DNA of 7,141 nt, taken from contig SLGN01000085.1 of the NCBI GenBank assembly GCA_007123695.1, positions 1 to 7,141 on the forward strand, in the 5' to 3' direction. The notes beneath the pieces are model-generated. The model was not told the DNA's origin and searched no databases. It saw only the letters and a list, made by a program, of their open reading frames with translations. The position numbers and the translations under genes were made by a program. Within the stretch, counting starts at the first letter, position 1. Each line of letters begins with the position of its first letter. Shown one piece after another: positions 1 to 5,420 of this stretch. Source of the stretch: Verrucomicrobiales bacterium (lineage in GTDB: Bacteria; Verrucomicrobiota; Verrucomicrobiia; Verrucomicrobiales; DEV007).

Positions 1-2133
1 AAACTCGCCGACGATGGGGGCGGCGCTCTTGCCGCCGCCGACGACTTCCTCCGGATCGCCCTCGTAGATCACCGAGAAGGAGTAGACCGGGTTTTTCGAC
101 GGGAAGTAGCCCGCGAACCAGGCGACGTTCTGCTTCAAGGCCACATTCCACTGACCGGTCCCGGTCTTGCCCGAGACGGTGATCTTGTGGTAGGCCTGCT
201 TCCCCGTGCCGTTGCCGGCGTTGACGACGTCGTAGAGACCGCGCTGGACGGCGCGCAGGTGGCGTTCGTCCAAATTGAGATTGCCCACATTCTCGACCGG
301 AAAGCTGCGCTCGATCTCGTGGTTGAGGTCCTGGCACTGCAGGACGAGGCGAGGCTTGAGGAGTTGCGAGCCGTTGCCGACCGCCGCCATCATCCGCGCG
401 ATCTGCAGGGGGGTGACCTCGACCTTGCCCTGCCCGATGCTCATGACGGCTTCTTCGCCGTCGGACATGCGGTAGCCATACTTGTCGATCCAGTAGCGAT
501 TGCTCGGAATGAATCCCTCGGCCTCGCGCAGCGGCAGGCCGGTCTTCTGGCCGAGACCGAGGCGTGTCGCCATGTAGCTCATCGAGTCGGCGCCGGCACG
601 GGCGCCGACGTAGTAGAACCAAGTGTTGCAGGAACGAGTCAGAGCGCCGACGACGTTCATCGAGCCCTCCCCGTCCTTGTTCCAGTTGCGCATCACGACA
701 TTGCCGACAGCCCAGGCGTTGGGGCAGCCGAAGAGATCCTGGGCCGTGATGTATCCGCTGTCGAGAAAGCCCAGCGCGGAGACCACCTTGAAGGTCGAGG
801 CGGCCGGGTAGGCGCCGCGGAAGGCCCTCGGATAGAGCGGCTTCTCGGGATCGTTGACGAGCCTCGAGAAGTTTTCCTGGTTGATCGCGGGGACGAAAAG
901 GTTCGGGTCGAACTGGGGATAGCTCGCCATCGCCACGATGTCGCCGTTGCGCACGTCCATCAGCACCATGGCGCCGCGCTTGACGCGCTCGGCGAGGAGC
1001 TCCTCGCAGATTTGCTGCATTTCGAGATCGATGGAAGTCACCACGTTGAAGCCCGGCTTGGGCCGCGCCAGCACTTCCTCCTTCACCTTGGTCCCGTCGG
1101 CCTCGAAGATGATGTTGACCCGGCCGGGCGAGCCGCGCAGCTCGGTCTCGAAGCTCTGCTCCAACCCTTCGACCCCGATCGCTTCGCCCCAGAGATCCTC
1201 GTCGTTGACGATGGGGCCCTTGAGACGGGGTGGCCGCTTGCCGACGTAGCCGATCACGTGGGAAAGGGCCTCGCCCTGCGGATAGTGGCGCAGATAGACG
1301 GCCTGCAGGGTGAGGCCTTCCATCTTCTGCCGCCTCAGCTCCTCGACCTCGCTTTCCGAGAGGACTGCGGAGAAGCTCAGAGGCACCCAGCGGCGGTCGC
1401 GGTAGTGGTCGATGACCACCTTGCCCGACAGGTCCCAGTCGGTTCCGAGGATGTTGTTGACGTGGACCATGCGCTCGCCCGCGTAGCGCAGCACTTCGGC
1501 ATCGGAGACCTCGCTGCCGAGGTAGGGGAAGCTGATCGCGGCGTAGTGGGCGACCTTGTTCTGGGCGAGCGGATAGCCGTTGCGGTCGAGAATTTGACCC
1601 CGCGGCGCCGGGATGGAGAAGGTGAAGGTGCGAGCCTCGGTGCGGGTTTCGAAGGAACTCCCGATCGGGCTCCTCTTCTCCGGCGGCGAGAGGGCGCGCA
1701 GGTCGCTGGCGGAGACGGGCGGCTCGGTGGCATCGACGCCGATCGAGTCCATCTTCTTGAGAGTGGAATCCTTTTCCTCGACTTCCTCCTCGACGTCGGC
1801 CTCCACCACGACGGGCTCGGCGCGGAGCATGGCGGGCTGGTCTTCCTGCAGGGCAGCGGGAATTTCGACGATCTCCTCCTCCTCCACCGGCATCGCGCGG
1901 ATCGGCGCGGCGCCGGCGGCCGACGGCTCGTCGAACCGGGGGATGGCCTGGGGATCGGATTCGGGATCCGGCTCGGCAGGCAGAACCTCCGGGTCGTCTC
2001 CCAGGCCCGGAAGCTTCGGGCGAACGGGCTCCGCTTCAGATCCGCTGCGAAAGCCGGGCAGCAGCTGCGCCCCCGCCGGAAGGACCGAGAGGAACATCGC
2101 GGCAACGGCGAGGAGTCGGAGAACGAATTTCAT
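1..2133 (-). CDS. mrdA: Penicillin-binding protein 2 (class B peptidoglycan transpeptidase), 3' end cut by the window edge
   Basis: This is a class B penicillin-binding protein that cross-links peptidoglycan in the periplasm, most like PBP2/MrdA of the elongation machinery. 711 codons are visible; the frame is open at base 1, so the last residues and stop are missing. All three transpeptidase motifs are present: STFK at residues 446-449 (S446 the acyl-enzyme serine), SCN at 501-503, and KTGT at 656-659. RGQILDRNG at 178-186 marks the N-terminal dimerisation (pedestal) domain, and an HVIGYVG motif follows. Conserved stretches such as SYPQFDPNLF and VTPLQIARMM favour PBP2 over FtsI. The N terminus is hydrophobic (about residues 4-20) and ends in AGA-Q, like a cleavable signal. 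It is followed by a ~150-residue acidic and proline-rich stretch that is long for this family. The ATG at 2133 has AAGGGA nine bases upstream (2143-2148). The gene lies 127 bases downstream of uvrC on the same strand. No rodA is visible. Family assignment is firm; MrdA over another class B PBP is likely. Confidence 0.93.
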   Translation of the reverse strand, partial: MKFVLRLLAVAAMFLSVLPAGAQLLPGFRSGSEAEPVRPKLPGLGDDPEVLPAEPDPESDPQAIPRFDEPSAAGAAPIRAMPVEEEEIVEIPAALQEDQPAMLRAEPVVVEADVEEEVEEKDSTLKKMDSIGVDATEPPVSASDLRALSPPEKRSPIGSSFETRTEARTFTFSIPAPRGQILDRNGYPLAQNKVAHYAAISFPYLGSEVSDAEVLRYAGERMVHVNNILGTDWDLSGKVVIDHYRDRRWVPLSFSAVLSESEVEELRRQKMEGLTLQAVYLRHYPQGEALSHVIGYVGKRPPRLKGPIVNDEDLWGEAIGVEGLEQSFETELRGSPGRVNIIFEADGTKVKEEVLARPKPGFNVVTSIDLEMQQICEELLAERVKRGAMVLMDVRNGDIVAMASYPQFDPNLFVPAINQENFSRLVNDPEKPLYPRAFRGAYPAASTFKVVSALGFLDSGYITAQDLFGCPNAWAVGNVVMRNWNKDGEGSMNVVGALTRSCNTWFYYVGARAGADSMSYMATRLGLGQKTGLPLREAEGFIPSNRYWIDKYGYRMSDGEEAVMSIGQGKVEVTPLQIARMMAAVGNGSQLLKPRLVLQCQDLNHEIERSFPVENVGNLNLDERHLRAVQRGLYDVVNAGNGTGKQAYHKITVSGKTGTGQWNVALKQNVAWFAGYFPSKNPVYSFSVIYEGDPEEVVGGGKSAAPIVGEF

Positions 2134-2142
2134 TCGGCTTGG

Positions 2143-2148
2143 TCCCTT
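2143..2148 (-). promoter_or_regulatory. Ribosome binding site of the PBP2 gene
   Basis: On the minus strand AAGGGA lies nine bases before the ATG at 2133. It supports that start, which also places a hydrophobic export signal directly at the N terminus. Confidence 0.5.
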
Positions 2149-2260
2149 ACGGGTCGAAGGCATGGGGAAAGGTAGCACGGATACGGCGGAGGTCGATTCC
2201 CGAATCCCCTTGGGAAACGGTCCTTGCCGTGCCGCAGGGCGGACAAATACGGTCCGGCGG

Positions 2261-3895
2261 TCAATGGGTTTTCAAAAATTCGACGATTTCCTCGGCGAGG
2301 CGCTCATGGATGCCCGGCACCTCGGCGAACTGGGTCGCGTTGGCCTTGCGCATCCGCGAAACCGAGCCGAAGCGCTCCAGCAGCCGCTCCTTGCGGGCGC
2401 GGCTGATGCCGGGGCAATCGTCGAGGATGCTCTCCTCGACACGGCGTTTCATGAGAAGCTGGTGGTAGCCGTTGGCGAAGCGGTGGGCCTCGTCGCGGAT
2501 GCGCTGGAGCAGCTTCAGAGCGCCGCGGTCGTGGGGCAGGACGATGGGGTCCGACTCGCCCGGCAGGAAGATTTCCTCGCGCTGCTTGGCGAGACCGATC
2601 ACCGGCAGCTCGTGCAGCCCCAGCCGCCGCAGCTCCCGCACGGCCATGCCGAGCTGGCCCTTGCCCCCGTCGACCACGACGAGATCGGGCAGACGAACGA
2701 AGGGCCGCGCCTTTTTTCCCTTCCCCGAAACCGGAGCCGCTGCTGCATCGCCCGGCTCGCCGCCTTCCGCGTCGGCCCCGGCGCCCTCGATGCGGCGCAT
2801 CGCCTCCAGCGGGTTCTCCTGGCTCGCGTCGGCCTCGTCGGCTCCGATCCGCTCCCTCGCCTCGAGGAGGATGCGGGAATAGCGGCGCCGGATGACCTCC
2901 GCCATGCTCGCGAAATCATCCTGTCCCTGCACGGACTTGACCCGGTAGCGGCGATAGTTCGCATTGTCGGGCAGCCCGTCCCGGAAGCGCACCATCGATG
3001 CGACGATGTGGTTCGAAGAAATATTCGAAATGTCGAAGCACTCCATGGCCCGGGGCGGGCGTCCCAGCCGCAGAATCTCGCCCAGCTCGGCGACGTCGGC
3101 CTCGGGGTCGATGGCCTTCCCCGGCACACCGCGGCGGCGGAACTGGCGGGTCGGGCGCAGCGTCTGGCGGAGGTTCGAAAGCATGTCGCGCAGTTCGGCG
3201 GCCCGCTCGAAGTCGAGGGCGGCGGCAGCCTCGCGCATTTCCTCCTCGATCGAAGAGACGAGGTCCCGGGAATGGCCCTGGAGAAATTCGCAGGCACGCT
3301 CGACCTTGGCGAGATATTCCTCCCGCGAAACCCGTCCGATGCAGGGGGCCGCGCAGTTCTTGATCACGTCGTTGTGGCAGTGGCGGTAGTCCTGCTCGCC
3401 CGGCTCCAGAGGACGGCAGCTGCGCAGCCCGAACTCGCGGTTCATCCACGAAATCGTGCGCCGCAGGGCGCCGGAATGCGCAAAGGGCCCGAAATAGCGG
3501 GCCCCGTCGTCCTTGCGCAGGCGCGTCAACTGGAAACGGGGCCACGGCTCGTGGGGATGGACCTTGACGAGGAGGAAGCGCTTGTCGTCGCGGAAAGCGA
3601 CATTGTATTTCGGTCGATACTCCTTGATCAGCTTGCCCTCCAGCAGAAGCGCTTCCGGCTCGTTGCGGACCTCGTGGAAATCGAAGTCCCAGATGCTCTC
3701 GATCAGCGCCCGGGTCTTGTGCTCGGCCACGCGCTTCCTCGAAGGAGTGAAGTACGACGCGAGCCGCTTGCGCAGATCGCGGGCCTTGCCCACGTAGATG
3801 ACCGTACCGAAACGGTCGCGGTGAAGGTAGACCCCCGGCTTGTGGGGCACCTCGCGCATCTTCTTCTGAAGGTCTGGTTTTGCGTCGCCGGGCAC
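2261..3895 (-). CDS. uvrC: UvrABC excinuclease subunit C, with internal deletion and insertion
   Basis: UvrC makes the two incisions that flank a DNA lesion in cytoplasmic nucleotide excision repair, after UvrA/UvrB loading. Domains in order: GIY-YIG nuclease (3' incision) at about residues 18-95, with GVY at 21-23 and IYVGK at 33-37; four cysteines C160, C173, C181 and C185, spaced like the Fe-S ligands reported in E. coli UvrC; UVR motif (UvrB contact) at about 214-247; RNase H-like nuclease (5' incision) with FDIS D288, DDF D327, VVVDGGKGQ D409 and H471, matching E. coli D399, D438, D466 and H538; and a tandem helix-hairpin-helix DNA-binding domain at about 490-542. At 544 residues it is shorter than the usual ~600. 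The UVR-to-nuclease linker is only ~35 residues against ~155 in E. coli, while D327-D409 is ~54 residues longer and filled with Ala/Gly/Glu. The GTG at 3895 is the farthest possible start (in-frame stops lie just upstream). ATG at 3859 (residue 13) is an alternative; neither has a well-spaced ribosome site. Confidence 0.96.
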   Translation of the reverse strand: MPGDAKPDLQKKMREVPHKPGVYLHRDRFGTVIYVGKARDLRKRLASYFTPSRKRVAEHKTRALIESIWDFDFHEVRNEPEALLLEGKLIKEYRPKYNVAFRDDKRFLLVKVHPHEPWPRFQLTRLRKDDGARYFGPFAHSGALRRTISWMNREFGLRSCRPLEPGEQDYRHCHNDVIKNCAAPCIGRVSREEYLAKVERACEFLQGHSRDLVSSIEEEMREAAAALDFERAAELRDMLSNLRQTLRPTRQFRRRGVPGKAIDPEADVAELGEILRLGRPPRAMECFDISNISSNHIVASMVRFRDGLPDNANYRRYRVKSVQGQDDFASMAEVIRRRYSRILLEARERIGADEADASQENPLEAMRRIEGAGADAEGGEPGDAAAAPVSGKGKKARPFVRLPDLVVVDGGKGQLGMAVRELRRLGLHELPVIGLAKQREEIFLPGESDPIVLPHDRGALKLLQRIRDEAHRFANGYHQLLMKRRVEESILDDCPGISRARKERLLERFGSVSRMRKANATQFAEVPGIHERLAEEIVEFLKTH

Positions 3896-3900
3896 CTCTC

Positions 3901-3928
3901 ACTATACGCGCCGCAGCGATCCGACAAA
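3901..3928 (-). promoter_or_regulatory. Alternative weak promoter close to the uvrC start
   Basis: On the minus strand TTTGTC (3928-3923) and TATAGT (3906-3901) are 16 bases apart. If used, transcription would begin at about the GTG at 3895. That would give a leaderless message, or else require the ATG at 3859 as the true start. The -35 match is poor. Confidence 0.2.
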
Positions 3929-3986
3929 ATGGAGGAACGGGCGGAAATCGCAAATCGAGGAAGCGCCCTCCCCTCTCCTTTCGCGA

Positions 3987-4017
3987 ATTCTAACGTTTCG
4001 TTCTCCCGAACCGTTAA
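3987..4017 (-). promoter_or_regulatory. Candidate uvrC promoter with LexA-like operator
   Basis: Reading the minus strand, TTAACG (4017-4012, four of six matches to the -35 consensus) and TAGAAT (3992-3987, five of six to -10) are separated by 19 bases, slightly long. Between them lies the palindrome GTTC-TCCC-GAAC (4000-4011). GTTC-N4-GAAC is the core of the LexA motif described in Verrucomicrobia (TGTTC-N4-GAACA); the flanking T and A are absent here. A LexA site between the promoter boxes of a repair gene fits SOS repression. Predicted transcription would start near 3980, about 85 bases before the GTG. The site is also ~60 bases upstream of the divergent gene at 4071. This is pattern matching only. 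Confidence 0.35.
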
Positions 4018-4070
4018 AAAGTGCGCAGGGTGCGCCCTGGATGTCCCACCCCCCGGCCTAGGGTGTCGCC

Positions 4071-4478
4071 ATGAGAAATCGAATCGCTTCGGAAAACAAC
4101 TCCCCCTCCTTCCCCGAATCCTCCTGCGTGCGTGCCTGCTCCTCCGCACCCGTGAACGCCTCGGGCACCTCCAAACTCCAGCGCCCGACCGAAGAGGAAG
4201 TCGAAGGCGGCCTCTTCCGCCTCTGCGAAGAAGTGGCCGGCACCCTGCTTCGTCGTGTTGCCGAAAACAGCGATGCGGCGGCGGCGGTGCGTGCAGTGCG
4301 TCGCGACCTTTTCTCGCACCTGCCCGACTGCGACATGGCGAGGGCGGGGCACCTCATCGATCTTGCGCTCGAGCTGATCCGCGTCAAGTCCCGTGGGCGC
4401 TACCTCCGCAATCCGCTCGAACTTAGCGAACTCGTCGCCCGAGCTGGCCGACGACTGCGGAATTCGTCCGACAACTGA
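4071..4478 (+). CDS. Small protein of unknown function, divergent from uvrC
   Basis: The 135-residue product is not recognised. Residues 1-40 are rich in Ser, Pro and Cys and look disordered. Residues 42-130 look like a compact set of amphipathic helices with many Arg, Leu and Ala (for example GLFRLCEEVAGTLLRR and HLIDLALELIRVKSRGR). No membrane segment or export signal is evident. Third codon positions are mostly G or C, as in the neighbours, which supports this frame over the overlapping open frame on the opposite strand (4014-4598). The ATG at 4071 has AGGG about seven bases upstream. The gene diverges from uvrC across ~175 bases that contain the LexA-like palindrome, so shared control is possible. 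The helical, basic C-terminal half could suit a nucleic-acid or protein partner, but nothing shows a function. The true start could be downstream, because the first 40 residues are low complexity. Confidence 0.6.
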   Translation: MRNRIASENNSPSFPESSCVRACSSAPVNASGTSKLQRPTEEEVEGGLFRLCEEVAGTLLRRVAENSDAAAAVRAVRRDLFSHLPDCDMARAGHLIDLALELIRVKSRGRYLRNPLELSELVARAGRRLRNSSDN

Positions 4479-4495
4479 GCTCCGGAATCCGGAGC
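4479..4495 (+). terminator. Hairpin directly after the stop of the small gene
   Basis: GCTCCGG (4479-4485) and CCGGAGC (4489-4495) form a perfect 7-bp stem with a 3-base loop, starting on the base after the TGA. There is no T-run after it, so it is not a classical intrinsic terminator. It may stabilise the transcript end or be incidental. Confidence 0.3.
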
Positions 4496-4554
4496 ATCCC
4501 GGATCTCCAAGCAGCCAAGACCCTCTGCACTCTCTCTCCGCCCCCCGCGCTGCG

Positions 4555-4681
4555 GTCCGTTCAGGGCGCGGCCTACCCGTCGCAGTGACAAAAAGCACTG
4601 CCAGGCTCGAACATGGGCTCTCTTTTCAGCAGGGATGTTCATACGCGAATAAAAAATTATCTTCCTGGTTATTAGACTATA
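4555..4681 (+). repeat. Diverged direct repeat, copy 1
   Basis: First copy of a ~125-bp repeat family. Landmarks: GTCCGTTCAGGG at 4555-4566 (shared exactly with copy 4), CAGTGA at 4583-4588, and an AT-rich tail with TTCCTGG at 4662-4668 and GACTAT at 4675-4680. CAGTGA to TTCCTGG is 79 bases. GCAGTG (4582-4587) and CACTGC (4596-4601) form a 6-bp hairpin with an 8-base loop. The copy abuts copy 2. Confidence 0.6.
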
Positions 4682-4682
4682 G

Positions 4683-4796
4683 CGCAGCCCGCCCTATTCA
4701 GTGATAGACAGCACTGCCGGACCCGGAACTGGATCCCCGTTCGAACGTGGGTAGTCACAGTCCAATTATTATTATATGCATGGGCAATTAGACATG
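4683..4796 (+). repeat. Diverged direct repeat, copy 2
   Basis: CAGTGA lies at 4699-4704, 116 bases after that of copy 1. It is followed by AGCACTGCC, as in copy 1, again forming a CAGTG/CACTG hairpin. The AT-rich tail carries TGCATGG (4777-4783), 78 bases after CAGTGA, and then ATTAGACAT, which matches the ATTAGACTAT of copy 1. The GTCCGTTCAGGG box is not recognisable here. Confidence 0.5.
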
Positions 4797-4804
4797 GAAA
4801 CTGA

Positions 4805-4848
4805 ACGAAGGCGATGTCGCCGTAGTCCGTCTGCGACATCGCCTTCGT
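4805..4848. repeat. Perfect 16-bp inverted repeat (hairpin)
   Basis: The arms at 4805-4820 and 4833-4848 are exact reverse complements (ACGAAGGCGATGTCGC and its complement) around a 12-base loop. The stem is GC-rich and should be very stable as RNA or cruciform DNA. It begins nine bases after the end of repeat copy 2 and is followed by the DUF2339 remnant. Neither strand has a T-run after it, so it is not a standard intrinsic terminator, although it could act as a bidirectional block between the convergent genes. Confidence 0.85.
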
Positions 4849-4959
4849 CATCGCCGAATGGGCCATTGAGGCCCCAACATCGCGGCGGTTTCCAATCCGA
4901 AGGAGCCGGGCGGCTCCACCCAGACTCCAGCGTGTGTCGCCGCGACGCTCTGACCGCTC

Positions 4960-5113
4960 CACCGCGAAGCGATGGCTATGGCGGAAGTAGAGGAAGGAGC
5001 CGAGCGGGACGATGATGCCGAGGGCGAAAAAGGCAACGATGCGATACAGGGCGTCGAGACCGGCGAGATCGATGGCGAGGGACCTTCAGCACCCTCAAGC
5101 CAAGCAGGACAAG
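4960..5113 (-). pseudogene. Frameshifted C-terminal remnant of a DUF2339-type membrane protein
   Basis: The minus strand from 5070 to about 4978 reads DLAGLDALYRIVAFF, then ALGIIVPLGSFLYFRH. This is the recognisable C-terminal end of DUF2339 membrane proteins (typical family pattern LKVFLFDLAGLDGLYR followed by a last hydrophobic helix). That frame has a TGA at 5088-5086. The preceding family residues, LVLLGLRVLKV, appear in another frame at 5113-5081, and a single extra base between about 5071 and 5080 explains the break. Nothing of the rest of the protein (normally many hundreds of residues) is present upstream. Instead a repeat fragment starts at 5117. The frame also has no stop where the family should end and runs on to about 4672. 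This looks like a dead gene fragment trapped in the repeat region. DUF2339 function is unknown. Confidence 0.55.
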
Positions 5114-5116
5114 ATA

Positions 5117-5140
5117 TGCCTGGTTTATAGGACACCAGGC
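5117..5140 (+). repeat. Repeat copy 3, tail fragment only
   Basis: GCCTGGTTTATA (5118-5129) is identical to the tail box of copy 5 (5367-5378). The CAGTGA box expected ~79 bases upstream is absent; that space is occupied by the DUF2339 remnant. GCCTGGT (5118-5124) and ACCAGGC (5134-5140) also form a perfect 7-bp hairpin. Confidence 0.4.
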
Positions 5141-5168
5141 CCTCTCGCTTTACGACCGTGGTCCTGGA

Positions 5169-5292
5169 GTCCGTTCAGGGAGCCCCCCCTCTCAGTGATA
5201 AGCAGCGCCTTCGGGCTTGGAGATGGACCATCGACCGGTCAAAGGGAGTCAATCACAAATCATAAATTAAATTCCTGGATTATAATACTATG
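5169..5292 (+). repeat. Diverged direct repeat, copy 4
   Basis: It contains GTCCGTTCAGGG (5169-5180, exact match to copy 1), CAGTGATAA (5193-5201), and an AT-rich tail with TTCCTGG (5272-5278) and ACTAT (5287-5291). Offsets from the first box are 24, 103 and 118 bases, against 28, 107 and 121 in copy 1. The copies are therefore collinear over their whole length. Confidence 0.6.
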
Positions 5293-5378
5293 ATAAATTG
5301 CAGAAACAGGTCCTGGAAGATAATTGGTTTGCGACCTGAGAAAGTGAAGTTAAACACAGATAATTAGCCTGGTTTATA
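5288..5378 (+). repeat. Diverged direct repeat, copy 5, partial
   Basis: It follows copy 4 in tandem. A degenerate first box (CTATGATAA at 5288-5296, then GCAG and TGGAAGATAA) aligns with CAGTGATAAGCAG...TGGAGAT of copy 4. The tail box GCCTGGTTTATA is at 5367-5378. The spacing between the two boxes is 78 bases, as in the other copies. This is the least certain of the two-box copies. Confidence 0.4.
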
Positions 5379-5420
5379 TTGATGTGGTCCGCGCGGGGTC
5401 GGGTTTCGATGCTGTTTCGG

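Noticed and set aside
187..2175. Long plus-strand open frame of 662 codons
   Set aside because: It is antisense to the PBP2 gene, whose minus-strand translation carries all three transpeptidase motifs. The plus product has no recognisable family and is a GC-rich shadow.
2134..2260. Terminator or separate promoter between uvrC and PBP2
   Set aside because: Only weak inverted repeats such as ACGG/CCGT and TTCCC/GGGAA are visible, with no T-run and no paired promoter boxes. Co-transcription cannot be excluded or shown.
1613..4426. Plus-strand open frame of 937 codons
   Set aside because: It spans antisense to uvrC, the start of PBP2 and the intergenic region. The composition is repetitive and no domain is visible, so it is a shadow of high-GC coding DNA.
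4014..4598. Minus-strand open frame of 194 codons opposite the small plus-strand gene
   Set aside because: It has no recognisable family and a low-complexity Gly/Arg-rich product. It runs through the candidate regulatory region and the hairpin after the small gene. Codon composition favours the plus frame.
4902..4917. GGAGCC-GGGC-GGCTCC hairpin
   Set aside because: A 6-bp GC-rich stem is common by chance in this composition, and no T-run follows.
5276..5291. TATAAT at 5281-5286 as a promoter
   Set aside because: It is an exact -10 match, but there is no acceptable -35 at the right distance and no plus-strand gene follows; it lies in the AT-rich tail of a repeat.
5012..5293. Plus-strand open frame ending in the repeat region
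   Set aside because: It crosses the DUF2339 remnant antisense and repeat copy 4. A similar KL-x-SW ending in the frame through copy 1 is explained by the shared repeat sequence, not by evidence of translation.
4555..5378. Integron cassette array with attC-like sites
   Set aside because: Repeat size and placement between gene fragments suggested attC sites, but I find no paired RYYYAAC and GTTRRRY core sites at the unit ends and no integrase.
4555..5378. CRISPR array
   Set aside because: The units are ~95-125 bp, strongly diverged, not regularly spaced by unique spacers, and no cas genes are present.
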